A stretch of DNA of 64,000 bases, taken from Acanthococcus lagerstroemiae (taxonomy: Eukaryota; Arthropoda; Insecta; Hemiptera; Eriococcidae). Each line of letters opens with the position of its first letter. Positions within the stretch are counted from its first letter, which is position 1. This document shows positions 12,575-23,045 of this stretch, piece by piece. The translations under genes and the position numbers were made by a program. The notes under the pieces are model-generated. The model worked only from the letters and a program-made list of their open reading frames with translations. It was not told the origin of the DNA and searched no databases. Where the stretch lies: positions 41,924,955 to 41,988,954 of the forward strand of contig CM063111.1 in assembly GCA_031841125.1 (NCBI GenBank). The letters are read 5' to 3'.

Positions 12575-13084
12575 CAGGGTTGCCATTGCTGTGTTTCTTT
12601 TTCCAGCTAGTTTAAACGAGAAAATCGGCTAAAATCAGCTAAATCTATAAAAACTGGCTTAAAAAATTCCTAAAATTGGCTAAATCGGCTAATTGAAAAT
12701 TACTGTGAAAATAGTCTTCAGAAAATATAAAATGAGGGGGGGGGGAGTAGCATACCTATAATATATGTGAGAATCATGTCCAGTTTTATGCGGCACAGTT
12801 GTTTCTATATGTGTTATTTTGTAATAATTTTTATAGAATAAATAGAACTGTAGTGAAAGCTAGGTGATAGAACTCTTTTTTATTTTCATTCTGTTTTGTC
12901 TTTTGTTAATCTCAATTCTCAATTACTCTTTTATTAGTGCGTCTACATAAATCACAGATCGTAAGACATAGAAAATTTTAATGTTCACGAAAACAACAAA
13001 TGCAAAGAAAACAGTCTTAATAATGGAGCCGAAAAGTAAAATATCAGATTCACAGCAAATCTGGCCCTGAAATATCATTTAATC

Positions 13085-13643
13085 TTAAAAATATGAATTT
13101 GGCACCAGATAATTGTATTCGTTTACCTCTTCTATTTCATCAAATACAGTTTTTTTCTGTGTTTGTTGCCCTTTGCTACTCACGCTTTTTGTTTTTCTTT
13201 TATTGGTTTCCGATCCCCTTTCTTTATTTGTTTCTATTATTTCCTCTCCCATCTTTTCCAGATCTTCCTTGTCATTATTTAACAGAATAAGGTCATCCGC
13301 AAATCTTAGATTGTTCAAGTACCGTTCGTCCACTTTGATCCCTCAACTTTCCTGATTAATTTCTTCGATTACCGCGTCAAACATGTTGAGCGAAAGGGGG
13401 TCGCCTTGCTTCACACCTCTTCCTATCTCGAATACCTCCCCTTTTTATCTAGTCTTATACATGCTTTAGAGCCATTGTACAGTATGTTAATTATTTTCTG
13501 AGGTACACGCTGTTTCTTCAAATATCCCCGCAGATATTGGTGTTCTATCGAGTCAAAGGCTTTGCGGAAGTCTATAACTTGTAAATGGGTTTTTAGTTGG
13601 TACCTACTCTACTTTTTTTTTCTATTATTTAATTTATAGTTTG
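13085..13643 (-). pseudogene. RTE-like reverse transcriptase, downstream half (split copy)
   Basis: Read on the minus strand, this holds the reverse transcriptase core in order. First comes a decayed TINxIIEK segment, then LQVIDFRKAFDSIEHQYL (motif A with the first catalytic Asp), a helix KQRVPQKIINILYNGS, GVKQGDPLSLNMFDAVI (motif B) after a frameshift near 13438, and LNNLRFADDLILL (motif C, the catalytic ADD). The latter is followed by the usual charged stretch with KTK. Stops and the frameshift mean it is dead. It pairs with the upstream half at 15463-16390: the two were one element before the 13657-15455 insertion. Similarity ends soon after 13085, so the 3' part is missing. Confidence 0.88.
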
Positions 13644-13649
13644 TAAGTA

Positions 13650-13656
13650 CTTAGTT
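13650..13656. repeat. Target-site duplication CTTAGTT, left copy
   Basis: CTTAGTT occurs here and again at 15456-15462, exactly bounding the CGACA-armed element. With the insert and one copy removed, the interrupted retrotransposon reading frame joins up (STIN on one side, TINxIIEK on the other). Confidence 0.72.
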
Positions 13657-14216
13657 GAGGGTGTGAGTTAATGGCCCGACAAAACAAAGAGATACAACGA
13701 CAGGAACAAATGCAAATGCGACAATTTAATGGGTCCAACGACAAATTCCGTATTAAACAATAAAAAAATTAATACCCGACAAAAAAAATTAGTGAGGCGA
13801 CGTAAAAAATGAATGAAACTACACAAAATATGATGCCCGACAATAATATACGATGCAATGCTGAAAATTAATTACCACAGTAACCTGGGTGGCGACAAAT
13901 TAAATATTATAAGCGACTATTTATGTGAACGTCAATTTAAATAAAAACTATAAATAAGTGAAAAAATAAAACCGTAAAAAATGAAATCTAATATTGTATA
14001 AGAAGAGCTTTTTTGGCTTCTGCTTTTTTCTACCACACTCGGTTACGTCGTCTTCAGCGCTTCAATTTTGGTTCGTATTCATCATCACTACTCATACAAT
14101 CATTTTCGTCTTCAAAATTATCAACGTAAACGTACTTCGGTTTTATTATATTACCTTCTCAAAACATAAATTCATGAAATGACCGTTCAACTCCAACTGC
14201 GAGACTGTATTGCACG

Positions 14217-14755
14217 TTCATGTGAACAGCCTTTTGCAAGAGTGTTACAAGTTCAATTTTAGCAGTTTTGAGCTAAGCGGTGTAACAGACAGTACTTCTT
14301 ATGAGGAACGCGATGGTACCACTGGATTTCCAGTACGACCACTCAGAAAAAAGAAAAAGAAAGAGAACGATGTCGGGATTTTGCAAGAATGTTATAAGTC
14401 CATTCCAACGTTGAACGTTTACCATCCACAGCTGAGGCACGCTCTCTGTTCATTTACGGACTTATAACATTTTATACAACTTTGCATTTCACCTGCCTCC
14501 TGTTCAAAATGTTATAAGTCCTGACTTTTTTTTTCTTTTTTTTTTCTTTGCAGCTCTACAAAATGCATTATAATCAGCCTAAAAATCTGAAACTAAAGGA
14601 AGCTGTACCGAAACGGTGCTGCTACCTACTGCTATTTTTTTTAGAAACTGCCAACACTACTCAGGCACTCGCAATTCATACAGGAATCTTCTTTCTGCCC
14701 TCCTGAAAAATTGCGTTTTTGGACTTATAACACTCTCGCAAAAGTCTGTTCATGT
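14217..14755. mobile_element. Fold-back element with 40-bp inverted arms
   Basis: The left arm TTCATGTGAACAGCCTTTTG continues with CAAGAGTGTTACAAGTTCAA. The right arm, reversed, reads CATGAACAGACTTTTGCGAG then AGTGTTATAAGTCCAA. Further copies of TTGCAAGAATGTTATAAGTCC and its complement lie inside near 14376, 14458 and 14508. It is a MITE-like palindromic element without coding capacity. I could not fix a target duplication. Confidence 0.6.
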
Positions 14756-14819
14756 ACAGTGTACGCGTAGACGTGCACTGAACACCTCGTGATATGATAT
14801 TATACGGATCGTCGATAAC

Positions 14820-15271
14820 CAGGGCCGCAGAGAGGAAAAGCGGGCCCGGGGCAAACACGAGAGGATAGAGCCCCTATGTTAGTAGGGGGTGGGGGTAAAC
14901 AGGGCTTTTTTCTTTTTTCTTTTTCTTTTTCTTTTTTTCTCTTTTTTTTCTGAGGCCCTCTGGGGGCCCATGTAAAATTCCGGGCCCGGGACAGAATGTC
15001 CCCTTTACCCCCCTCTCTTTGGCCCTGCCAAGAATCTCCAACAATTTCCAACGATTTCCTCCAACAATCTTCTCCCACAATCTCCAACAATCTCCAAGAA
15101 TCAGGGCCTCAGAGAGGAAAAGCGGGCCCGGGGCAACACGAGAGGATAGAGCCCCTATGTTAGCAGGAGGGGGGTAGACAGGACTTTTTTTCCTAGGGTC
15201 TTCTGGGGCCCCATGTAAAATTCCAGGCCCGGAACAAAATGTCCCCTTTGGTCCCCCTCGCTTTGGCCCTG
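14820..15271. mobile_element. Dimeric hAT MITE with 8-bp target duplication
   Basis: Two direct copies, 14820-15027 and 15102-15271, each start CAGGGCC(G/T)CAGAGAGG and end in CTTTGGCCCTG, so each has its own inverted ends. The pair as a whole is flanked by a perfect 8-bp direct repeat TCGATAAC (14812-14819 and 15272-15279). The 74-bp linker between copies starts and ends with CCAAGAAT (15028-15035 and 15094-15101) and is itself a 10-11-bp minisatellite (CCAACAATCT). CAGGG ends and 8-bp duplications place it with hAT elements. The minus-strand open frames of about 100-135 codons across it are artefacts. Confidence 0.85.
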
Positions 15272-15462
15272 TCGATAACAATATAATTGGCGGGGAATGT
15301 AATGAATTATCTAAAAGTCATTCGAAAATATTTTTTGTCGTTCTTACTAATGAAATAGTATCTAGTTGTTAATTTTGTCGTTCTGTACCATTCTTTAGTA
15401 TGAAAAAGTCCTGTCGTGCAACCCTTTTTTCCTGTCGTGTCGTATAATATTCCCCCTTAGTT

Positions 15463-16390
15463 AATTGTGGATTGGTTTGTTCTAAATCCCGCCTCTTCTA
15501 TCGCCTTATTTGAATCTAACTGATTCTCAATTCTCTCCTTTATTATTTTTATAAATGTGTTTGAAGAGAAACTGTTAGGTCTGCAGTTTTCAATTTCTTC
15601 TTTATTTCCCCTTTTAAAGAAAAGTATTATTTCCGAAATTTTCCACTGTTCTGGAATTTCTTCTGTCTCTATTATAGGATTAAATATTTTTGTGAGCTGT
15701 ATTGGTGTACTGTCGGTAAATCATTCTAGAAATTCGTTTTCTATTTGGTCTGGGCCGGGCGATTTATTTGTTTTCAAATTTCTGAGCACTTTTTCTTACT
15801 CTTAGTATTTTGTGTACATTCTGCTCTTCTTTTTCTTCCTTCCGGCTTTCTTTTGTAGCGTGTTTATCCTTTTTGCTTCTTGTTGCTATCCTTGCGCTGT
15901 TTGTCTCTCTCTCCCTTTTCGTTTTTCATTTTTGTTATTAACTTTCTTCCGGCACTTAACTCTTTCCTCACTTTCTTTGTTGACCTGCTATCTTTTATTA
16001 TTTCCTCTACTTTTTTCTCTTCGTACGTCCTTACTTTCCTTTGATCCCTTTTTTCATCGTTTCTGGAGCTCACCGTATTCTATTCTGCCTTGTTTGGTCA
16101 TTTTTCCAATCCTCCTCGTGCCTTCCCTTTTTGTTATTAAATCTTTCGTCTCTTTTGACAGTTTGCCGTTTGTTTTGATCTCCCCTCCCTTTTCTTCCGG
16201 AATCTCTTTACCGTTTCTTTGTAATTTCGTTTCTCATGAAGTTTTTCATTTTAATTATTTTTGGGACAGATATTTTTCCCGTTCCTTCGTTCTCCCCATC
16301 CCATACAGACCAATTACTACTTTTATCTCTTCACTCTCCCCTGTTTTTGTATTCCAATCTCCCATGACTATCGTGAAGATTCATAGTAGA
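15463..16390 (-). pseudogene. RTE-like endonuclease end, linker and reverse transcriptase start (split copy)
   Basis: On the minus strand near 16390-16270 the frame reads IVMGDWNTKTGESEEIKVV then IGLYGMGRTKER. This matches the MGDFNAKVG / YGLG..NERG motif of the apurinic-type endonuclease of RTE elements. A Lys/Glu-rich linker follows (about 16070-15860), with stops. Then LKTNKSPGPDQIENEFLE, IPEQWKISEIILFFKRG and a GFRTNQST end (15810-15463) form the start of the reverse transcriptase. It continues, after the 13657-15455 insertion, in the fragment at 13085-13643. It is clearly dead. Confidence 0.86.
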
Positions 16391-16470
16391 CTTCAACTAA
16401 AATAAAAAAATGATAACGTCAAATAAGTACCTAATAAGTAAGTAAAAGCCATGGGTTGAACAGGCACTGT

Positions 16471-16758
16471 CAGGGACGTACCGGTGGGGGGGGGTGAGGC
16501 AACTTACACCTCCCCCCCCCTGTAAAAATTTTTCACTCAGCAATTGGGAAAATTTACCATTCCAGTCAGGTGAGTTCAAAAGGTGATTCTTATTTTGCAT
16601 TGATACTTAGGAATTTTGAATTGAGTCAGTTGAAAATGAAAAAATCCAACAGCTCAAAAGGTTTTTATTTTGCTTTAATACTTGGAAATTCTGAGTTGAG
16701 TCAATTGGGACTTTCACAATTCCCCCGCCCCCTAGGAAAACTCTTCAGTACGTCTCTA
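16471..16758. mobile_element. hAT MITE (CAGGGACGTACC family), copy 1
   Basis: The left end CAGGGACGTACC and the reversed right end TAGAGACGTACT flank 288 bp. Flanks GCACTGT at 16464-16470 and 16759-16765 are a 7-bp direct repeat, or 8 with one mismatch. The inner part contains CAGCAATTGGGAAAATTTACC and a run of eight or more G/C bases near each end. A related copy is at 20394-20611. Confidence 0.8.
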
Positions 16759-17221
16759 GCACTGTAATGGCATTTAAAGAAGAAAAAAAAGAAGAAAACT
16801 AGTATTAACTAACTTTTATCGAGATCTTCCATGTTTATTCCATAATCCAACTGTAATTATAATCTCCAAAATGCTATCAAAATACGAAACTCCTGTTCTG
16901 TAATTTAACAAGTAACAAAGCTATAAATATTTGTACATTCTACAGTTTAGATTAGTTACAATCAAAAATATGTGAAAAGTTTCTGCCCGAATTTGTAGTC
17001 CCATTAAAAATGAATCGCTATCCAACACGAGTCAAGCACCGAAGCACATCTGATTTCGAACTTCAGAGAATGTTCCCACGAAAGAATGACAATGAATCCC
17101 TACATAGTACTTAAGGAACATCCAAACAAATGAATAAAATAATAGAACCATGAATAGATCGATAGGTGTACTAGTAATGCTGAGATAAATCTTCTTGTAT
17201 AAATAATCATATCATAGCTGA

Positions 17222-17516
17222 TGATGCATTTACATTACAGTCGTCAACCAGTGAAAAACATGCCTGTGTGTTGGCAACATTGTTGATAAATTGGGGATGG
17301 ATTTACATTGAATGTGTTTTGAAACAGATGTTGTAAACTCTTATCCCTAATTTTAGCCGTCGAGAAGCGCCGAATATCCTCGCTAATAAAGTTGCCAACA
17401 CTTTCGAACCGACTCGAGTCGGTTTCCGAAAATCCTGTTCTCAACATGTTGTCAACATTATATAATCGCCAATATAATGTTTTCAACTTGTTCACAACTG
17501 TAGTGTAAACGCACCA
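17222..17516. mobile_element. Small inverted-repeat element (TGATGCATTTACATTACAG)
   Basis: The left end TGATGCATTTACATTACAG pairs with the reversed right end TGGTGCGTTTACACTACAG. Similarity continues about 16 bp further (GTCGTCAACCAGTGAAAAC against GTTGTGAACAAGTTGAAAAC). TGA flanks both sides (17219-17221 and 17517-17519). The size, about 295 bp, and the short TGA or AT duplication suggest a PIF/Harbinger or ISL2EU-type MITE. Class is inferred only from ends. Confidence 0.62.
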
Positions 17517-18019
17517 TGACAGAGATAACGTGATTGATGTCGACGAGTGTAGTTTTCATTTTTTACTCGTTATCATCATCAGAACCGTACTCAGGCTTCG
17601 GTGCTTCAGGATTTAGTACCTGGTTTCTACTGGTTTACTCTTTCACAGACAAATTTATAGAAAAACCATCGATCAGCTTAATTTTCTCGAACTAACCAAT
17701 TTTAGGTTGTATTTTATAAGCCGGCCAAATTAAAAAGAATTCGTACAAAATTTTCAAAATCAGCTAAAAATAGCCCAAAAAGGTGAAATTGGCAACCCTG
17801 ACAGAATGAATTCTTTATCGAGGTATCTCGCACCATCACTAACTTGGTTGTCGCCTAACTAGTTCACTGTATGGAAGGAGAACTCTTACCCTTTGATTGG
17901 CGTGTATAGGGGAAAAGACGTGGCATGGCAATGGAACAGCTGCGGTTCGCAACTAGACTGGTAGAGATGGAAACAGTGTTGTCTAGCGTCCAACAAAAAT
18001 ATTACCTTCAATAAGAATT

Positions 18020-18335
18020 TTGCCCCATCCAAGCCGAGCTGAGATATCGTCTAAGCGAAGCCAATCTGAGACATGATGCATGCCAACCTGAGCTGAGATA
18101 CCATCTGTGCCAAGCCGAGTGAGACATTGTTTGTGTCTGGCCAAACTGAGACATCATCTGTGCTAAGCCGAGCTGAGACATCGTCTGTGCCAAGGACATT
18201 ATCTGTGTCAAGCTGAGTTGAGACATCCGTCATTCCTATATCTAACAGGGCTGAGACACAGTCTGTGCCAAACCAAACCGAGATATTGTCTGGCCAAGCC
18301 GAACTGAGATATTGATCTGAGACAGCATCCGCAAC
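18020..18335. repeat. 27-bp minisatellite
   Basis: About eleven diverged copies of AAGCCGAGCTGAGACATCGT plus CTGTGCC. One copy is shortened to 18 bp near 18193. Two minus-strand frames of 60-72 codons are repeat artefacts. Confidence 0.9.
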
Positions 18336-20084
18336 TGGTAAACATTTTGCTTCTCAATTCGTGATTCTTTGTATTCATGACAAAACCGATAACCTGGAAC
18401 GCGAGAATACTCTATGCAGCGAGTATTCTTTATAATTTACGAGTGCAGTACTTTGCTACTATTGTTCTCTGATTCGGAGTATGTGGAAATTTCACATATA
18501 AATTTTCTTATTCAAATCATACCACGTTTTGAAGAATAAATAGAATGATTCCATCAGGTACACTTGGCCGATACCGCGCCTACATGAACAGTAGTACAGC
18601 TAATAAAACTTTTCCTCATTCAGATATAGTCAATGTTATCCTCCAGTTTGAAAGGGTTGAACCGAGTGAAACTATAAGCGAGATTAATCCGGTATATCCT
18701 CGGGGACTAAATAATGAAAATTCCATTCACGTAGGATCAGATCGGCAACATGCGAGATGTAGGTGTACTTAGTCGCTGACGAATGACGACATATCAACTT
18801 CTACGTTCTTGAAAACTAGGTATACATTCATAACTCCGTAGTGTTAGTTTTTCAACCATCAAGCTCCAATAAAACTTTATAACACTTTATCATAATTACA
18901 GCGAGTAAGATCAAGATATCAAGTTGGTAGATGCTAAGCTTGTATCGACGTACGGCTGCTTGCATTTGTCGCTTTATGCAAAATAACTAATTTAAATAAA
19001 TTTTCACGCTACGAAGGCTTGATGAGAAAGCTAAACACGCATTACTCAAAGCTTATTTTGTTATACTCCGGGTTAATGAACACTGCCTGAAAGTTTGCTT
19101 TCGGCTGAAATGAAATCCGAGTTGATGGGAAAAGATTACACGAATTCGCTCTCATGATTTGGCGCGACTGTTGATGAGTCACGTGTATTGCTCGGCTTTT
19201 TATCCGTGTCACTATAGAGTAAACAATTAGGCGGTACACACAAAACTTTCATAGCTTTCTTCGTCTTAACTATTTGTTACTCACGTATCTCTGTACGAAG
19301 AAAGAAAATAGAAGAAAGTACATATGCGTGTTACAGTACTTACCTACAATATACAAAGCTTAGTATCTCCTGTATGTACGTAAAAACTACTTAAAACTAT
19401 GCGGGGGGCACAGTGCATTATAATAATAAAACTTTAAAAATATAAAAAAGAAATTTCACGCGGGAAAATGATTAGCGATGGAGTGTAGGTACAATTCTTT
19501 CTTATTATTGAAAGAATACTAAGACACTAAGTATAGGCTAATAACTGCACCTGATAGGTACCTAGTACCTACTTCCTACCTATGATTATACGGTGCCAGA
19601 AGAGTTACCTACCCATTTCCTCCGAGTGTGAATGGATTCGTGACACAATTCCATGAGAAACCTTTTCCTTGCCCCAGGACACCACACACATGACTTTTAA
19701 TACAATGTGAATGCATAAGATGTATATATCTATATCAATTTACGGGTGAGAATCTGTCTATCAGCGCTTATTAGTAATCAAAAGATTATGGGGTTTTCGG
19801 AATTTGTACGAGGAGTGTTTAGTCCGAACTGCAGCGAAGGCATTCGAAATTTAAAAACGAGAGTGTATAGGAAGCGCGTGTATTTATCAGTAGGAAAAGT
19901 AAGTCTTCGTGCGCGTGCTAAACATGTAAACTACGACTAAACTAGAGGGATGTCCTGCCTGGCCAATCGAGGGAGAAAAAGAAGAGTGAGACATTATAGT
20001 AATAAGAAGAAAAACGTGGTTTAAAGATCATGTATAGGACATGCAGGTATACAGATGACCAAAGTAGTTCTTAAGACGCTCGCA
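18336..20084. other. Unique AT-rich spacer, no recognised gene
   Basis: There is no domain or RNA gene I can support. A 75-codon plus-strand frame at 18545-18772 has mixed composition and could be an exon remnant, but nothing about it is diagnostic. 19540-19590 is a small ACCTA/GGTAC simple-sequence patch. Confidence 0.4.
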
Positions 20085-20165
20085 TCGTGCTACACAGAAA
20101 GTAGCCCGGGAGGACGGTTTATTTAAAATGTACATTGGAGAGGAGATGGTCACCGCAGGAATTGA
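20085..20165. repeat. Direct repeat shared with 23625-23708
   Basis: CGCATCGTGCTACACAGAAA, a purine-rich segment and GGTCACCGCA match CACATCGTACTACGCAGAAA and GGTCACCGCA at 23625-23708, in the same orientation 3.5 kb apart, on either side of the RTE-like element and the AT-rich block. It could be two copies of one dispersed repeat. I see nothing LTR-like. Confidence 0.5.
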
Positions 20166-20393
20166 AATTCTGACAAGTTTTCAATAAATTACTTACTAAT
20201 TTATGGATCTAGAATTAACTGTCACTAATGATAGTAAATCTAAGGAGGTAGAGAACTGCTTTAGTTACTGTCCAGAAAAATTATCTGGAGAGACACACTA
20301 TTTAAAAAAGCAATACCAGCTGTATACAGGTGAACAAACACTGAATGATGATGTAGTAGCCTGTTTCAGTAGGTATACGAATAGACATTCAGT

Positions 20394-20611
20394 CAGGGAC
20401 GTACCGAAGAGTTTTTCTTGGGGGGGGGGGGCATGGAATTCCCCGACTGACTCAACTCAGAATTCCCAAGCATTAAGGTAAAAAAAACCTTTTGACTTGT
20501 TGGATTCTTCCAACTCGTCTGACTGAAAAGGTAAATTTTCCCAACTGCTGAGTGAAAAGTTCCTAGGAGGAGGGGGTAAGATTCCCCCTACCATCTATCG
20601 GCACGTCCCTG
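20394..20611. mobile_element. hAT MITE (CAGGGACGTACC family), copy 2
   Basis: The 218-bp element starts CAGGGACGTACCG and ends CGGCACGTCCCTG. It is flanked by a perfect 8-bp duplication CATTCAGT (20386-20393 and 20612-20619). The body matches copy 1 (16471-16758) in reverse orientation, including CTCAACTCAGAATT, GGTAAATTTTCCCA and CTGAGTGAAAAGTT. It contains an 11-base G run near 20420. A plus-strand frame at 20203-20481 runs into it and is therefore not a single gene. Confidence 0.9.
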
Positions 20612-20619
20612 CATTCAGT

Positions 20620-21110
20620 TAGATGGAACTAACAAAAATAAAAAGCGAAATAACTTCCAGTTTCGTTGATTTTACTATCTTGTTACTGAGAATAAATGAG
20701 TAATAGAAAAATCGTAAATAAAATTAGAATTTATGTATGATTGTGATGCATCAGAACTCAGTGTTGTTTGTGATAGGATTAGGACCAACTGTTACTCAAT
20801 TCGCAATTCGCAGACGGTAGATACATAAGTACCTATTTACCTACCAATACATTTCAAATTTATTTTGTTCATGTACTACAAATAGCTCAGCCATTCATGC
20901 TGTGAGCCTTTATGGATATTGGATATACAGAGCAGCAATTTTGATCTAGAATCACCCACCAGTTAATACTGTCGTGCAATTTACATTATATAACCGAAGA
21001 GTTGACAATCCAAGCAGTGGAAATCACATTAATTTTCCCTCAGTTATCATCGCAATATCTGGCCCAATAAGAGGTTGAGATCAAACTCCCTTCTACAAAG
21101 TTTCATTCTC
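20620..21110. other. Spacer, probably including 3' UTR of the RTE-like element
   Basis: No gene. The part next to 21110 is likely the 3' untranslated tail of the minus-strand element that follows, but its end cannot be fixed. Confidence 0.4.
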
Positions 21111-21118
21111 ACCAAGCA

Positions 21119-23045
21119 TTAATGGGGCCAATACAGTGCTGGTTTTTGGACTTGCTGAACCCTTCGTACTAATTTGTCTCTCCATTTTGTTGGAGGTCTC
21201 CCTCTCTTCCTTGTGAGGTGCCTTGGTGCCCAGTCCTCCGTGATTTTTGTCAATTTCTGATAATCTCTGGCTATATGTGCCGCATAATTTAATTTTAATT
21301 TACTAATTGCCCGCCCTATATCTTTTGCCCCTGTTTTTAACGCAATTGTTTGTAAACTAATTTTGTTCCTAATTTTGATATTTAGTACGTTGAGAAGCAT
21401 CTTCAAGTGCGTTATCGTAATTTTCTCTTTTTGAGCTGCTGTCAATGCCCAGGTTTGAGCCTCATAAATGAGCGAGGGCACTACACGTTGTTCCAATACC
21501 CTCACTTTAGCAGCCGTGGATGTATTGCTTCTTAAAATGTTTTTGTTTGCCCAAAAGATTTTCCAAGCATTAGCCGTTTTTACTCTTAGCTCCTGCCTTG
21601 CCCTCTCTTCCATGGAAACAGTTTATCCCAGGTACTTATATTCCTCTACTTTTTCCAGCTTTTGACCATCCAACCAGCAGTCCTCTATTTATCATCATTT
21701 TTGATTTGAACAAGTTCATAGTAAGGCCTTCTTACTTTCTTTGTTGAGATCATTTGCTATTTGGTCCAGTTCATCCATGTTGTTGCTCAATAAGACTATA
21801 TCGCCTGGGAATCGTAGGTTGCTCAACCGCTGACCATTTATCCTTTTCTCCTCTCCTCCCATTCAAGGTTCCTAAAAATTTATTTCAAAACTACAAAAAA
21901 TAAATTTAGTGACAAGGGATCCCTCTGTTGTACTCCTTTTTGAATTTCGTTCTTTACGCTGGCCTTGTTGAACCTTAATATGTCGTCTCCCCTCTGTACC
22001 ATTTTTCAAGAATTTTTATAATATCCGCGTTAACCCCCTGATTTTTAGAGCCCCCCAGACCGAATATCGTTTAACTGAATTAAAAGCTTTATTGTACTCG
22101 TAGTCTGTAAACATCAAGCACAACGGCATATTGTACTCCCTATCTTTTTCTAATATTTGATTTAACGAAAATACATAGTCAATGGTTGAGTATCCCCTTC
22201 TGGAACTGACCTCTTCTCTTGGCTGCTGTGCATCAAGCATAGGGTAAATTCTGTTTTTAAAACTTTCCCAAATACTTTACTAATATTTGAGCTCAAGCTG
22301 ATGAGCCTTAGTTTCTTAGATCGTTTCTGGAACCTTTTTTATGCGGCATAATTATTTCGGTCAGTTGCCACTGTTTGAGAATGAAACCCTCTCTCTTAAA
22401 TTGAGTAAACACTTCTGCAAGAAAAGGTGCTGTTGTACTTGCCAGGTTTGCCACTATTTTCAACTTGGTATTCTCTATCTTATCTGGGTCTGCTTTCTGA
22501 GCCGTTTTAAATATGCACAGTATTTCTTGGATTTCTTCTACCAGAAATTTAGGCTATCTCTCCTCCTCTTCCCAGCTGATTTCCTGTTCATCTCCACTAC
22601 TTGCCTGCTTTCCTTCGCTGGAATCGGAGAACAGCTGCCTCTAAAAATCTGTTGCATCGCTTATGTTTTCCTCCCTACTGCGTACACTACTTTTTACACT
22701 ATTCGAATGTACTGCTGGGAGAATATTTGTTGTCCGTTACTTAGAGCCGTTTTTACTTTCTTGCTTGACCAGTTGTCTTCAATTATCTCTTGTACAAGCT
22801 CATCATTCACGTATTTACAAATGTCGTTTCTCACTCCCCTCTGAATAGCTTTTTTCAGTTCACAAAGTTCAGTTTGGTCTGTTTTATTAATAGATTGTGT
22901 ACTCCTTAGTTCTAATCTTCTTTGGCGAAGTTTTTTCGTTGCTATATACTGAATTTATCATCAGTTACAAATTTGATCCGTTTCTTACCGACTTCCTGTT
23001 CCATTTCCTTCAAGCATAACTCAAACCAGTCATATTTCTCTTCAG
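21119..23045 (-). pseudogene. RTE-like non-LTR retrotransposon, 5'-truncated
   Basis: On the minus strand from 23045, a charged linker (QRRLELRSTQS, then ELKKAIQRGVRNDICKYVND) is followed by a reverse transcriptase start (AQKADPDKIENTKL, LKQWQLTEIIMPHKKGSR). Next comes motif A in decayed form (MFTDYEYNKAFNSVKR, near 22100). The C-terminal region is a clean 164-codon frame (21119-21613) containing LIYEAQTWALT, KLKLNYAAHIARD and KRGRPPTKWRDKLVRRV, the RTE C-terminal signature. Motifs B and C are degraded between them. It has no endonuclease and breaks off abruptly at 23045 against the AT-rich block. Confidence 0.88.

Larger units (their letters stand above)
13657..15455. mobile_element. Non-autonomous DNA element with CGACA-rich arms, MULE-like (inferred)
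   Basis: The element interrupts an RTE-like reading frame and is bounded by a 7-bp direct repeat. Its left arm (13657-13920) contains about seven CGACA words (near 13677, 13698, 13719, 13738, 13777, 13836 and 13894) plus CGACG/CGACT variants. Its right arm (15330-15445) contains five copies in mirror orientation (TGTCG). The extreme ends are only weakly inverted (GAGGG against GGGGG). Subterminal arrays in mirror orientation are typical transposase-binding arrangements. A similar CGACA array sits beside a MULE transposase fragment at 37.9-38.6 kb, which is why I suggest MULE. No coding capacity was seen; the middle is occupied by two younger insertions. Confidence 0.55.
12575..17800. mobile_element. 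Old hAT-like element with long diverged inverted ends, filled with nested insertions
   Basis: CAGGGTTGCCA starts at 12575, and its reverse complement ends at 17800. Similarity between the two ends continues for about 130 bp, including GGCTTA.AAAAT, CCTAAAATTGG and CTGTGAAA in the same order and spacing, with repeated GGCTAAA/CAGCTAA words. The 8 bp outside each end (ACCGCATG at 12567-12574, ACAGAATG at 17801-17808) match at 6 of 8 positions, as expected of an aged hAT target duplication. CAGGG ends with 8-bp duplications are a hAT hallmark. No hAT transposase was seen. Most of the interior is later insertions: a split RTE-like element, a CGACA-armed element and several MITEs. Confidence 0.58.

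Noticed and set aside
14874..15281. 135-codon minus-strand frame
   Set aside because: It runs across both copies of the MITE dimer and repeats the same peptide; it is non-coding repeat.
15812..16405. 197-codon hydrophobic plus-strand frame as a membrane protein
   Set aside because: It is the antisense of the Lys/Glu-rich endonuclease-RT linker of the minus-strand RTE-like copy; the poly-hydrophobic look comes from that.
22341..22844. 167-codon plus-strand frame
   Set aside because: Antisense shadow of the minus-strand RTE-like reverse transcriptase region.
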